A stretch of DNA of 64,000 nt, taken from positions 1-64,000 of the forward strand of contig NZ_SSBJ01000022.1 in assembly GCF_004795055.1 (NCBI RefSeq), written 5' to 3'. The notes beneath the pieces were generated by a model. It made no database searches. It was given only the letters and a program-made list of their open reading frames with translations, and was not told the DNA's origin. Numbering within the stretch: the first letter of the stretch is position 1; the number at the start of each line of letters is the position of its first letter. Source of the stretch: Streptomyces sp. A1136 (GTDB taxonomy: Bacteria; Actinomycetota; Actinomycetes; Streptomycetales; Streptomycetaceae). Made by a program: the position numbers and the translations under genes. Below, in pieces: positions 44,654 to 52,875 of this stretch.

Positions 44654-46009
44654 GTGACCGTGAACGCTGAAAACCACGCCCCCGCCGTCAAGGCGACCTG
44701 GCGAGACCTTCCCGCGGCGCAGCAGCCTTCGTACCCCGATGCCGAGGCACTGCGCGCTGTCGTCGCGGACCTCGAGTCGTATCCGCCCCTCGTTTTCGCG
44801 GGTGAGTGCGACCAGCTGCGCGCCCGTCTGGGAGCCGTCGCCAAGGGCGAGGCGTTCCTGCTCCAGGGTGGCGACTGTGCCGAGGCCTTCGACGCCGTAT
44901 CCGCCGACCACATCCGCGCCAAGCTCAAGACGCTGCTCCAGATGAGCGCCGTGCTGACGTACGCGGCCTCCGTGCCCGTCGTCAAGGTCGGCCGTATCGC
45001 CGGCCAGTACTCCAAGCCGCGCTCCAAGGACACCGAGACCCGCGACGGCGTCACCCTGCCGACCTACCGCGGTGACTCCGTCAACGGCTTCGCCTTCACC
45101 GAAGAGGCCCGGATCCCGGACCCCGAGCGGCTCAAGCGCATGTACCACGCGTCCGCGTCGACGCTGAACCTGGTGCGCGCCTTCACCACCGGTGGTTACG
45201 CCGACCTGCGCCAGGTGCACGCCTGGAACCAGGACTTCGTGAGGAACTCCCCGTCCGGGCAGCGCTACGAGCAGCTCGCGCGGGAGATCGACAACGCGCT
45301 GAACTTCATGAAGGCCTGTGGCACCGACCCGGCGGAGTTCAAGGCGGTGGAGTTCTACGCCTCCCACGAGGCGCTGCTCCTCGACTACGAGGGTGCGCTG
45401 ACCCGCACCGACTCGCGGACCGGCAAGCTGTACGACACCTCCGGTCACATGGTCTGGATCGGTGAGCGCACCCGCCAGCTGGACCACGCGCACATCGAGT
45501 TCTGCTCGCGGATCGCCAACCCGATCGGCATCAAGCTCGGCCCTACCACCACCGTGGACGAGGCGCTGACCTACATCGACCGGCTGGACCCCGAGCGCGA
45601 GCCGGGCCGGCTGACCTTCGTCGTCCGCATGGGCGCCGACAAGGTCCGCGACAAGCTCCCCGAGCTGGTCGAGAAGGTCACGGCCTCGGGCGCGACGGTG
45701 GCCTGGGTCACCGACCCGATGCACGGCAACACCTTCGAGGCGGCCTCCGGCCACAAGACCCGTCGTTTCGACGACGTGCTCGACGAGGTCAAGGGCTTCT
45801 TCGAGGTCCACAAGGCGCTGGGCACCCACCCGGGCGGCATCCACGTCGAGCTCACCGGTGACGACGTCACCGAGTGCGTGGGCGGCGGCGACGAGATCTT
45901 CGTCGACGACCTGCACCAGCGCTACGAGACGGCCTGCGACCCGCGGCTCAACCGCAGCCAGTCCCTGGACCTGGCATTCCTCGTCGCCGAGATGTACCGC
46001 GACCAGTAA
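44654..46009 (+). CDS. aroH: DAHP synthase, class II
   Basis: A 451-residue plant-type 3-deoxy-D-arabino-heptulosonate 7-phosphate synthase. It joins phosphoenolpyruvate and erythrose 4-phosphate to start the shikimate pathway. Family motifs include PPLVFAGECDQLR, LLQGGDCAEAFD with its metal-binding Cys, GRIAGQYSKPRS, EFYASHEALLLDYE, IGERTRQLDHAH and WVTDPMHGNT. The GTG at TVNAENH is chosen because TAATGT ends 7 nt before it and there is no ribosome site; GTG 44645 would add three residues. It is divergent from trpL-trpEG across about 130 bp. Confidence 0.93.
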   Translation: MTVNAENHAPAVKATWRDLPAAQQPSYPDAEALRAVVADLESYPPLVFAGECDQLRARLGAVAKGEAFLLQGGDCAEAFDAVSADHIRAKLKTLLQMSAVLTYAASVPVVKVGRIAGQYSKPRSKDTETRDGVTLPTYRGDSVNGFAFTEEARIPDPERLKRMYHASASTLNLVRAFTTGGYADLRQVHAWNQDFVRNSPSGQRYEQLAREIDNALNFMKACGTDPAEFKAVEFYASHEALLLDYEGALTRTDSRTGKLYDTSGHMVWIGERTRQLDHAHIEFCSRIANPIGIKLGPTTTVDEALTYIDRLDPEREPGRLTFVVRMGADKVRDKLPELVEKVTASGATVAWVTDPMHGNTFEAASGHKTRRFDDVLDEVKGFFEVHKALGTHPGGIHVELTGDDVTECVGGGDEIFVDDLHQRYETACDPRLNRSQSLDLAFLVAEMYRDQ

Positions 46010-46022
46010 GCGGCTCGTGACG

Positions 46023-46060
46023 GTGGGGCGCGGATCGATGTGATCCGCGCCCCACTGTCG
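46023..46060 (+). terminator. Intrinsic terminator after aroH
   Basis: GTGGGGCGCGGATC (46023-46036) pairs perfectly with GATCCGCGCCCCAC (46042-46055) around GATGT, followed by TGTCG. Confidence 0.9.
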
Positions 46061-46098
46061 TATCCGGGTCTTTCAGGGGACCCTCACCTTAGGTACGG

Positions 46099-46117
46099 TT
46101 AGGTAAGCCTCACCGAA
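46099..46117 (+). promoter_or_regulatory. Iron box upstream of bfd (DmdR/IdeR type)
   Basis: TTAGGTAAGCCTCACCGAA agrees at most positions with the 19-bp actinobacterial iron box TTAGGTTAGGCTCACCTAA. An extra half-site TTAGGTACGG overlaps just upstream at 46089. Iron-loaded DmdR1 would repress transcription of the downstream ferredoxin gene. Confidence 0.8.
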
Positions 46118-46164
46118 TCGGAGTGGCTCGTCCGACCCGGCCCCACTCCCAGGAGGTGAACCGC

Positions 46165-46422
46165 GTGTACGTCTGCTCGTGCTTCGGGATCACCGACAAG
46201 CAGGTCAAGGAACACGCGGAAGCCGGGGCCTGCACCCCCCGCCAGATCGCCTCGGCCACCAAGGCCGGCACCGACTGCGGGTCGTGCGTACGGACCATCC
46301 AGGGCCTCCTCGGTCGCGGCGCGTGCCCGCGCCGCGAGCTGCTGGAGAGGGGCCGTACGGCGGCCGTGCTCGCCGCCGAGCCCGCTCCGGTCGCCGAGCC
46401 CGCGCTGGCGGACGCGGCCTGA
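46165..46422 (+). CDS. bfd: Bacterioferritin-associated ferredoxin
   Basis: An 85-residue 2Fe-2S protein that reduces stored ferric iron for release from bacterioferritin. Cluster ligands are CSC in MYVCSCFGI and CGSC in GTDCGSCVRTIQ, with the family helix TPRQIASATKAG between. A C-terminal extension (AAVLAAEPAPVAEPALADAA) is Ala/Pro-rich. The GTG start follows a perfect AGGAGG with a 9-nt gap. Iron-repressed expression is predicted from the iron box about 50 bp upstream. It converges on the bacterioferritin gene. Confidence 0.93.
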   Translation: MYVCSCFGITDKQVKEHAEAGACTPRQIASATKAGTDCGSCVRTIQGLLGRGACPRRELLERGRTAAVLAAEPAPVAEPALADAA

Positions 46423-46451
46423 TCGCACCGGCCTGATCGCGCGCGGGCGGC

Positions 46452-46931
46452 TCAGCCCTCCGGCTGCTCGATCTGCTGCGCGATGTACAGCGGCTCCCCG
46501 ATGCTCTCGATGAGCTCCAGCTGGGTGTCGAGGTAGTCGATGTGGTGCTCCTCGTCCGCCAGGATCTCCTCGAAGAGACGCGCGGAGGTGACGTCGCCCT
46601 TGCCGCGCATGACCTCGATGCCGCGCCGCAGGCGGTCGATCGCCTCGACCTCGACCTGCCGGTCCGCCTGGAACATCTCCGTCAGGGTCTGGCCCACGCG
46701 CACGTGGAAGAGGCGCTGGTAGTTCGGCAGCCCGTCGAGCATGAGGATGCGCTCGGTGAGCTTGTCCGCGTGCTTCATCTCGTCGATGGATTCGGCACGG
46801 GTGTAGTGGGCGAGCTTCGTCCAGCCCTTGTTCTCCTGGATGCGGTAGTGCAGCCAGTACTGGTTGATGGCCGTGAGCTCGCCGGTCAGCTGCTCGTTGA
46901 GAAACTCAAGGACCTCGGGGTCGCCCTGCAT
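46452..46931 (-). CDS. bfr: Bacterioferritin
   Basis: The 159-residue subunit of the 24-mer iron-storage cage. The heme Met lies in the IDEMKHADKLTERILML region. Di-iron ligands appear as Glu in LTGELTAINQY, ESIDEMKHAD, VEAIDRL and ILADEEHHIDYLD. It oxidises Fe(II) and stores Fe(III) mineral. The ATG at QGDPEVLEFL follows GGAAGGAG; six in-frame residues upstream are ignored. It is convergent with bfd, and I see no iron box in its own upstream region. Confidence 0.95.
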   Translation of the reverse strand: MQGDPEVLEFLNEQLTGELTAINQYWLHYRIQENKGWTKLAHYTRAESIDEMKHADKLTERILMLDGLPNYQRLFHVRVGQTLTEMFQADRQVEVEAIDRLRRGIEVMRGKGDVTSARLFEEILADEEHHIDYLDTQLELIESIGEPLYIAQQIEQPEG

Positions 46932-47103
46932 CGCAGAGGCTCCTTCCAAGCAATGTCAGCTACGTGACTGGGCAGTGCGCGCATCCTTCCACCGTCCCCC
47001 AGGGCAGTCCAGTAAGTGCCTCCTTAGTGGGAGTTACCACGACTTGCCCGGATCGGGTCGGAGCTGGTCATGACCACCCCGCGCCGTCTGTCACCATGGA
47101 GAC

Positions 47104-47736
47104 ATGGGTCAGCCGGAAAGCCGGGAATCTCCGGGAGCAGAGCAGTTCGAGCTCCCTCCGGGGCAGCGGTTGCAGCGAGGCTGGCCGGTCACCCATTACG
47201 GGCCGGTACCCAGGTTCAAGCCCGAGCGCTGGGAGTTCCGCGTCTTCGGCGCCACGGCCGACGGGGAGAAGCACTGCTGGAACCACGAGGAGTTCGCGGC
47301 CCTGCCCTTCGACTCGGTCGTGGCGGACCTGCACTGCGTGACGAAGTTCAGCATGCAGGGGGCCGAATGGGGCGGGGTGCTCGCCCGGACCGTCCTCGAA
47401 CTGGCCCCGCCGGCACCGGAGGTCACCCATGTGATGGTGTGGGCCGAGTACGGGTTCAGCTCGAACATGCGATTGGCCGATTTCTCCTCCGAGCGCACCG
47501 TCTTCGCCACCCACCAGGGTGGCGAACTGCTGACGGCGGAGCACGGTTTCCCGCTGCGGCTGGTGGTGCCGCACCTGTACGCCTGGAAGGGGCCCAAGTG
47601 GGTCCGGGGCGTGGAGTACATGACCGCCGACCGGCGGGGTTTCTGGGAGGAGCGGGGGTACCACAACATCGGCGACCCCTGGCGCGAGCAGCGCTACTCG
47701 TACCAGGAGGAGCCGGGCGACGGGCCCGAGATCTAG
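47104..47736 (+). CDS. Sulfite oxidase-like molybdopterin oxidoreductase
   Basis: A 210-residue oxidoreductase of the sulfite oxidase fold (YedY/MsrP-like catalytic part) with no cytochrome or dimerisation domain. The molybdenum-ligating Cys is in VADLHCVTKFSMQG near residue 79. Other pterin-contact segments are GPVPRFKPERWEFRVFG and LRLVVPHLYAWKGPKWVRG. It lacks a signal peptide, so it probably works in the cytoplasm. The substrate is unknown. It is divergent from bfr. Confidence 0.9.
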   Translation: MGQPESRESPGAEQFELPPGQRLQRGWPVTHYGPVPRFKPERWEFRVFGATADGEKHCWNHEEFAALPFDSVVADLHCVTKFSMQGAEWGGVLARTVLELAPPAPEVTHVMVWAEYGFSSNMRLADFSSERTVFATHQGGELLTAEHGFPLRLVVPHLYAWKGPKWVRGVEYMTADRRGFWEERGYHNIGDPWREQRYSYQEEPGDGPEI

Positions 47737-47767
47737 CCCTTCCCGATCGGCGCCGTCCGGCGTCGGC

Positions 47768-48346
47768 TCAGTGGTGGTACCGGTGGACGACCGCGTGGCC
47801 CTTGCCGCGGCCGATCATCCACTTGTTGACCGGGGTGGTGACGACGAAGGCGAGCGCGAGGGAGAGCGCGAGCGCCGTCCAGAACAGCGCCTCCGAGAGG
47901 TGGGCGTCCATCGCGCCCGGCCACAGCGCGATCACGCCGTTGTCGATCAGCTCCATCACCGCGATGGAGAGGGTGTCGGCGGCCAGCGCCACCCGGACTG
48001 CCGTACGGAGGTCCACGCCCGCACCGAGGATGCCGCGCAGGGTGAGCGCGTAGCCGAAGAAGAACGCGAGGACGATGGCCGCGATCGTCGTGGCCGTGTT
48101 GCCCCAGCCGAGCGCGGTGCCGATGATCATCCCGAGCACTTCGCCGATGGCGCAGCCCGTGAGGCAGTGCAGGGTGGCCTTGGCGGCCGTGCCCCAGCTG
48201 ACGGGGCCGGGGACGGGGCCGTGGCCATTGCCGTGGCCCTGTCCGGAGTCGCCGTGGTCTGCGTGATGCGCGTGGCCGCCGTGGTCCTCGTGGGCGGCCG
48301 GCTGGTCGTGGCCGCTGTGGTCGTGGTGCGCGTGTGCGTGGTCCAT
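47768..48346 (-). CDS. DUF4396 membrane protein with His-rich N-terminus
   Basis: A 192-residue protein. The first 43 residues hold 14 histidines (MDHAHAHHDHSGHD at the start), a likely metal-binding tail. Four hydrophobic segments follow: around TLHCLTGCAIGEVLGMIIG, TIAAIVLAFFFGYALTLRG, DTLSIAVMELIDNGVIALW and LFWTALALSLALAFVVTTP. The CLTGC cysteines and the family's DUF4396 pattern are visible. A CsoR-like palindrome lies about 70 bp upstream of the ATG, so copper-responsive expression is a fair inference. Transport or metal buffering is possible, unproven. Confidence 0.85.
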   Translation of the reverse strand: MDHAHAHHDHSGHDQPAAHEDHGGHAHHADHGDSGQGHGNGHGPVPGPVSWGTAAKATLHCLTGCAIGEVLGMIIGTALGWGNTATTIAAIVLAFFFGYALTLRGILGAGVDLRTAVRVALAADTLSIAVMELIDNGVIALWPGAMDAHLSEALFWTALALSLALAFVVTTPVNKWMIGRGKGHAVVHRYHH

Positions 48347-48416
48347 CGTTCGGCCTCCCGGGGACGCCGCCTCTCCTGGTGAGGGCGGGGCACGGTCCTG
48401 CGGATAACCGAACCGT

Positions 48417-48433
48417 ATACCCCCCAGGGGTAT
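48417..48433. promoter_or_regulatory. CsoR-type palindrome
   Basis: ATACCCCCCAGGGGTAT is a perfect inverted repeat (ATACCCC-CCA-GGGGTAT). It lies between the DUF4396 start and the 3' end of the endonuclease IV gene, in the only upstream space of the DUF4396 gene. The pattern matches operators of CsoR-family copper repressors. Confidence 0.7.
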
Positions 48434-48443
48434 TCCCGAGGTG

Positions 48444-49394
48444 TTATGCGTGCGCCTCGCGCAGTTCCTTCAGCAGCGCCACGTCGGCGGCGTGGCCCTC
48501 CTTGCCGCCCGGCGTCTCGATGATCAACGGCACGCCCTCCGTCGCGGGGTGGGAGAACAGCTCGCCGAACGCCTCCCGCCCGATGTGCCCCTGGCCGATG
48601 TTCGCGTGGCGGTCCTTGTGGGCGCCGACGCCTTCCTTGGAGTCGTTGGCGTGGATCAGTTTCAGCCGGCCTTCGCCCACCGTGTCCACGAGCAGGTCGA
48701 GCGTCTGCTTGGCGCCGCCCGGCTCCGCCAGGTCGTGGCCCGCCGCGAAGATGTGGCAGGTGTCCAGGCAGATGCCGAGCTTCGGGTGGTGGTCGAGCGC
48801 CTCGAAGTACGGGCCGAAGTCCCAGGTGCGCGAGCACAGGGAAGAACCCTGACCGGCGGTCGACTCCAGCAGCAGGAACGGGTCGTCGTCATGCGTCAGC
48901 TCGTCCAGCAGCGGCAGCACATGCTGTCTGACCTGCGCGTACGCCGCCTCACGCGGGCGACCGCCGGTGGCGGAGCCGGTGTGCACGACCACCCCGAGCG
49001 CGCCGATCGCACGGGCGCGACGGAGCGAGTGCCGCAGGGACTCCACCGACCTCTCGACGGTCGCCTCGGTGTGGGAGCCGAAGTTGATCAGGTACGGCGC
49101 GTGGACGTAGGCCGAGACCGACTCCGCCGCGCACTGGGCCCGGAACAGCTCGTCCTGTGCCGGGTTGCCGGTCGGGGTGGCCCAGCCGCGCGGGTTGGCC
49201 ACGAACACCTGGACGGCCTCGGCGCCCATCTCGCGGGCGTACGTCAGGCCTACCGAGGCGAGCCCGCCGGCCACGGGGACGTGCCCGCCGACGGGATTGC
49301 GGCGCGCCGCGGCACCGGCGGCGCGCAGATCGGCGGCCCGCTGGTCAGTGGCCCGCTGGTCGGCGGCCGGGTCGGCGGGCTGGTTCACGAGCAC
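48444..49394 (-). CDS. nfo: Endonuclease IV (AP endonuclease)
   Basis: The 316-residue TIM-barrel nuclease cuts DNA at abasic sites during base-excision repair using three zinc ions. Metal ligands are in VVVHTGSAT, FLLLESTAGQG, GICLDTCHIFAAGHD, LIHANDSKE, DRHANIGQGHIG and LIIETPGG. The first 35 residues are an Ala-rich extension without family counterpart, so a later GTG might be the real start. It abuts the PASTA kinase gene with no gap (its GTG starts immediately after the kinase stop), so the two share an operon. Confidence 0.93.
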   Translation of the reverse strand: MLVNQPADPAADQRATDQRAADLRAAGAAARRNPVGGHVPVAGGLASVGLTYAREMGAEAVQVFVANPRGWATPTGNPAQDELFRAQCAAESVSAYVHAPYLINFGSHTEATVERSVESLRHSLRRARAIGALGVVVHTGSATGGRPREAAYAQVRQHVLPLLDELTHDDDPFLLLESTAGQGSSLCSRTWDFGPYFEALDHHPKLGICLDTCHIFAAGHDLAEPGGAKQTLDLLVDTVGEGRLKLIHANDSKEGVGAHKDRHANIGQGHIGREAFGELFSHPATEGVPLIIETPGGKEGHAADVALLKELREAHA

Positions 49395-51308
49395 TCACAG
49401 CCCCTTGGTCCTGATGATGATCGTGCTGCCCTCGGGCGCGCTCTGGCCGCCCGGCACCGACTGCGCGTCGGTCGTGTTGCTGAAACCGAAGAAGGGCCGC
49501 TCGACCTTCACCTTGAAGCCGAGGGCCTCCAGCGCCCTGCGGGCCGCGTCGGCCTCCTGACCCGTGACGTTCGGCACCTGCACCGGGCGCGGGCCCTTCG
49601 ACACCGTCAGCGTCACCGTGTCGCCCGCCGCGGCCTGGGTTCCGGCGGCGGCCGACTGGTTGGCGACCGTACCGGCGGGGGAGGGCGAGTTGACCTGCTC
49701 GGCCGCCGTCTCCACCTTGAGGCCGAGATCCTGGAGGGCGACGCGGGCCTGATCCACGGGCTGGCCGGCCACGTTCGGGACCTGGACCGGGCGACCCTTG
49801 CTGACGACGATCGCCACCGCCGTGTCGGGGGCCCGCTTCTGGCCCCCCTCCGGGTCCGTGCTGATCACCGCGCCCTGGGCGACGTCCTGACTGAACGCCT
49901 GGGTCACGATGCCGGGCGCGAGACCTGCCGACGTCAGCTCCGCCTTCGCGGCGTCCAGGGTCTTGCCCTTGACCGCCGGGACGCTCACGACCTCGGGGCC
50001 GCGGGAGAGCGTCAGCGTCACAGCGCCGTTGCCGCGGATGCGCTTGCCGCCCTGGGGGTCGGTGTTCATGACCGTGCCGCGGTCGAAGGCCTCGCTGAAC
50101 TTCCGGTCCACCCCCTTCACCCCGAGACCGGCCGCCGACAGCTCGGACCGGGCCTGCTCCTCCGTCTTGCCCAGGAGATTCGGCACCTTCGTGAACTGGC
50201 CCGAGTTGATGTACCAGACGCCCACCCCGAGACCGAGGGCCAGCAGGACCCCGGCGATGACCAGGTACAGGCCGCGCGGCCGGGACCGGCGGCGGGACCG
50301 GGCCGGGGGCGGCGGCGGGGTCGCCAGGCGGGAGGTGTGGTTCATGCCGTCGGCCGCCGTCCCGTCGGCTGGGGAGACGGGACGGGGGATCACGCTGGTG
50401 CGGTCCTCGCTCGTGGCCCGCTCCCCGGGGTGCGCCTGTGGCGGTACGGCGTCCAGCTCGGATTCGCTCAGCCCGGCGCGGGCCTCCAGGACCAGGCCCA
50501 GCAGCGCGACCGCGTCGGCGGGCCGCAGCCTCGGGTCGCGGGCCGTGGCGTGCGCGACGAGCCCGTCGATGCCGGCGGGCAGCCCGGGGACGGCGGCCGA
50601 CGGGGGCGGCACGTCCTCGTTGAGGTGTTGGTAGAGCACCTGGGCGGGGGTGCCGCCGGTGTGCGGCTTGGCGCCGGTGAGCATCTCGTAGAAGACGACC
50701 CCGCAGGCGTAGACGTCCACGCGGGTGTCGGTGACGCCGCTCTCGATCTGCTCCGGGGCGAGGTAGGAGACGGTGCCGAGGACGGAGCCGGTGGTGCTGG
50801 TGACGGTGTCGACGCTGCGGACCAGACCGAAGTCGGCGACCTTGACCCGGCCGTCGTCGCCGATCAGGACGTTCTCCGGCTTCATGTCGCGGTGGACGAA
50901 CCCGGCCCGGTGCGCGGCGCCGAGGGCGGCGAGGACGGGTTCGAGGATGTCGAGGGCGGCCCGGGGCTGGAGCGCGCCGCGCCGGCGGAGGACGTCGCGC
51001 AGGGTGCAGCCGGAGACGTACTCCATCGCCAGGTAGGTGTACGGGCCGTCCGTGCCCTGGTCGAAAACGGCGACGACATTGGGGTGGGCCAGGCGGGCCA
51101 CGGACTTCGCCTCGCGGATGAAGCGGTCGACGAAGGCGGCGTCCGCGGCGAGGGCCGGGTGCATCACCTTGAGGGCGAGGACACGGTCGAGACGGGTGTC
51201 GAGGGCCCGGTAGACCGTGGCCATGCCGCCGGCCGCTATGCGGGCGTCGATGCGGTAGCGGCCGTCGAGCGTCTGCCCGACGAGGGGGTCATCCAGGGTC
51301 GTGTCCAC
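49395..51308 (-). CDS. Serine/threonine protein kinase with four PASTA repeats
   Basis: A 637-residue membrane kinase. The catalytic domain (about residues 17-280) has the Gly loop IAAGGMATVY, ATP lysine in VLALKVM, catalytic HRDMKPENV, DFGLVRS and APEQIES. A Pro/Arg juxtamembrane region precedes one transmembrane helix (about residues 348-368). Four extracellular PASTA repeats follow (QFTKVPNLLGKT, VVSVPAVKGKT, PVQVPNVAGQP and PVQVPNVTGQE). PASTA domains sense peptidoglycan fragments or lipid II. It corresponds in position to mycobacterial pknL, near an Rv2175c-type gene, though PknL lacks PASTA repeats. Confidence 0.94.
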   Translation of the reverse strand: MDTTLDDPLVGQTLDGRYRIDARIAAGGMATVYRALDTRLDRVLALKVMHPALAADAAFVDRFIREAKSVARLAHPNVVAVFDQGTDGPYTYLAMEYVSGCTLRDVLRRRGALQPRAALDILEPVLAALGAAHRAGFVHRDMKPENVLIGDDGRVKVADFGLVRSVDTVTSTTGSVLGTVSYLAPEQIESGVTDTRVDVYACGVVFYEMLTGAKPHTGGTPAQVLYQHLNEDVPPPSAAVPGLPAGIDGLVAHATARDPRLRPADAVALLGLVLEARAGLSESELDAVPPQAHPGERATSEDRTSVIPRPVSPADGTAADGMNHTSRLATPPPPPARSRRRSRPRGLYLVIAGVLLALGLGVGVWYINSGQFTKVPNLLGKTEEQARSELSAAGLGVKGVDRKFSEAFDRGTVMNTDPQGGKRIRGNGAVTLTLSRGPEVVSVPAVKGKTLDAAKAELTSAGLAPGIVTQAFSQDVAQGAVISTDPEGGQKRAPDTAVAIVVSKGRPVQVPNVAGQPVDQARVALQDLGLKVETAAEQVNSPSPAGTVANQSAAAGTQAAAGDTVTLTVSKGPRPVQVPNVTGQEADAARRALEALGFKVKVERPFFGFSNTTDAQSVPGGQSAPEGSTIIIRTKGL

Positions 51309-52078
51309 CCGGCGATTCTACGAGCCGGCGCGGGGGCGCTCGTGCGTGCGGGTCGGTTGCAGCGCAGCTGTGACGTTGCCCTGCCGCCCGGCCCCTTTCC
51401 CGCCCCCGGGCCCTACGCCTCAAACGCCGGCGGGGCCGGATTCGCCGGGCGGCGCCCTGGGTGCGGTGCCTCGGGGGCGGGCGCTGCCGGATGCGCCGGG
51501 CTCTGCCCGGGCCCGCGCCTCAAACGCCGGCGGGGCCGGGATTGCCGGGCCCGGTGCCGCAGACCTCGGCGGCACGGATGTGCCGGGTGGCGCCTTGGGG
51601 CGGGTGCCGCCGGATGTGCCGGGCTCTGCTCGGCCCGCGCCTCAAGTGCCGGCGGGGCCGGATTCGCCGGGCGGCGCCCTGGGTGCGGACGCCGGCGGGG
51701 CTGGATGTCCCGGGCCCGCGCCTCAAGTGCCGGCGGGGCCGGATTCGCCGGGCGGCGCCCTGGGTGCGGTGCCTCGGGGGCGGGCGCTGGCGGATGTGCC
51801 GGCCCGCGCCTCAAGTGCCGGCGGGGCCGGATCCGCCGGGCGGCGCCCTCGGTGCGGACGCGGACGGGGCTGGATGTCCCGGCCCCGGTGCCTCAAGTGC
51901 CGGCGGGGCTGGATGTGCCGGGCCCCGGTGTCTCAAACGTCGGCGGGGCCGGGGGGTGTGCCGGGCCTCCGCCCGGCCCGCGTCCCGCGCGGGGCTGTTC
52001 TGCCGCCGGGCCGGACGAGCCGGCCCGGCGGGCTTCGAGGCGCGGAGCCCCGGGGAGTCGGGGAGTCGGGGCGCGGGG
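51309..52078. repeat. 0.77 kb non-coding repeat island upstream of the PASTA kinase
   Basis: From about 51417 to 51960, seven or eight copies of a unit with core CCTCAAACGCCGGCGGGGC or CCTCAAGTGCCGGCGGGGC follow at irregular 50-110 bp intervals. They carry companion phrases GGATTCGCCGGGCGGCGCC and GGATGTGCCGGGC. One longer block is repeated nearly identically near 51417-51480 and 51720-51790. The kinase promoter must lie in or next to this region. No gene is visible; the open frames are Gly/Pro/Arg/Ala-rich. Confidence 0.75.
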
Positions 52079-52873
52079 TCAGAACGCCGGGCGTTCCGGG
52101 TCGAGGGTCGCGCGGCCCTCCGTGGGGGAGGAGGCCTCCGCGAAGCGGCGCTGCGGGATGCGCCCCGCGCGGTACGCGAGGCGCCCCGCCGAGACCGCGT
52201 CCCGCATGGCCGCCGCCATCAGCACCGGCGCCTGGGCGCGGGTCACCGCCGAGGCCAACATCACCCCGGCGCAGCCCAGCTCCATCGCCAGCGTCGCGTC
52301 CGACGCCGTACCGGCCCCCGCGTCCAAGATCACCGGCACGCCCGCCCGCTCCGTGATCAGCTCGAAGTTGTGCGGGTTGCGGATGCCCATCCCCGAACCG
52401 ATCGGCGAGCCCAACGGCATGATCGCCGCGCAGCCCACGTCCTCCAGCTTCCGCGCCAGCACCGGGTCGTCGTTCGTGTACGGCAGCACCGTGAACCCGT
52501 CGTCGACCAGGATCTCGGCGGCGTCCAACAGTTCGACGCCGTCCGGCAGCAGGGTGCGTTCGTCCGCGACGACCTCAAGCTTGATCCAGTCGGTGCCCAA
52601 GGCCTCCCTCGCCAGGCGCGCCGTCAGGACGGCCTCGCCCGCCGTGAAGCAGCCCGCCGTGTTGGGCAGCACCGCGATGCCGAGCCTGGTCAGCACCGAC
52701 AGCACCGAACCCTGGACCGTCGGGTCCAGCCGGCGCATGGCCACGGTCGTGAGTTCCGTACCGGAGGCGACCAGCGCGCGCTCCAGTACGTCCAGGCTCG
52801 GGGCGCCGCCCGTGCCCATGATCAGGCGGGAGGAGAAGGTCCGGCCGCCGAGGGTGAAGACGTCGTCTGCCAT
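52079..52873 (-). CDS. thiG: Thiazole synthase
   Basis: The 264-residue TIM-barrel enzyme makes the thiazole phosphate of thiamine from deoxyxylulose phosphate, dehydroglycine and ThiS thiocarboxylate. Family motifs include SRLIMGTGGAPSLDVLE, the Schiff-base lysine in DWIKLEVVADE, AIMPLGSPIGSGMGIRNP and VPVILDAGAGTASDATLAME. GGGAGG lies 7 nt before the ATG. It is the last gene of the thiO-thiS-thiG operon and starts 2 bp after thiS. Confidence 0.96.
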   Translation of the reverse strand: MADDVFTLGGRTFSSRLIMGTGGAPSLDVLERALVASGTELTTVAMRRLDPTVQGSVLSVLTRLGIAVLPNTAGCFTAGEAVLTARLAREALGTDWIKLEVVADERTLLPDGVELLDAAEILVDDGFTVLPYTNDDPVLARKLEDVGCAAIMPLGSPIGSGMGIRNPHNFELITERAGVPVILDAGAGTASDATLAMELGCAGVMLASAVTRAQAPVLMAAAMRDAVSAGRLAYRAGRIPQRRFAEASSPTEGRATLDPERPAF

Positions 52874-52875
52874 GA

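Noticed and set aside
51309..51960. CRISPR-like array (regular CCTCAA(A/G)(C/T)GCCGGCGGGGC repeats)
   Set aside because: Spacing is irregular, the spacers are themselves repeated, no cas genes are nearby, and the unit looks like an extragenic repeat family.
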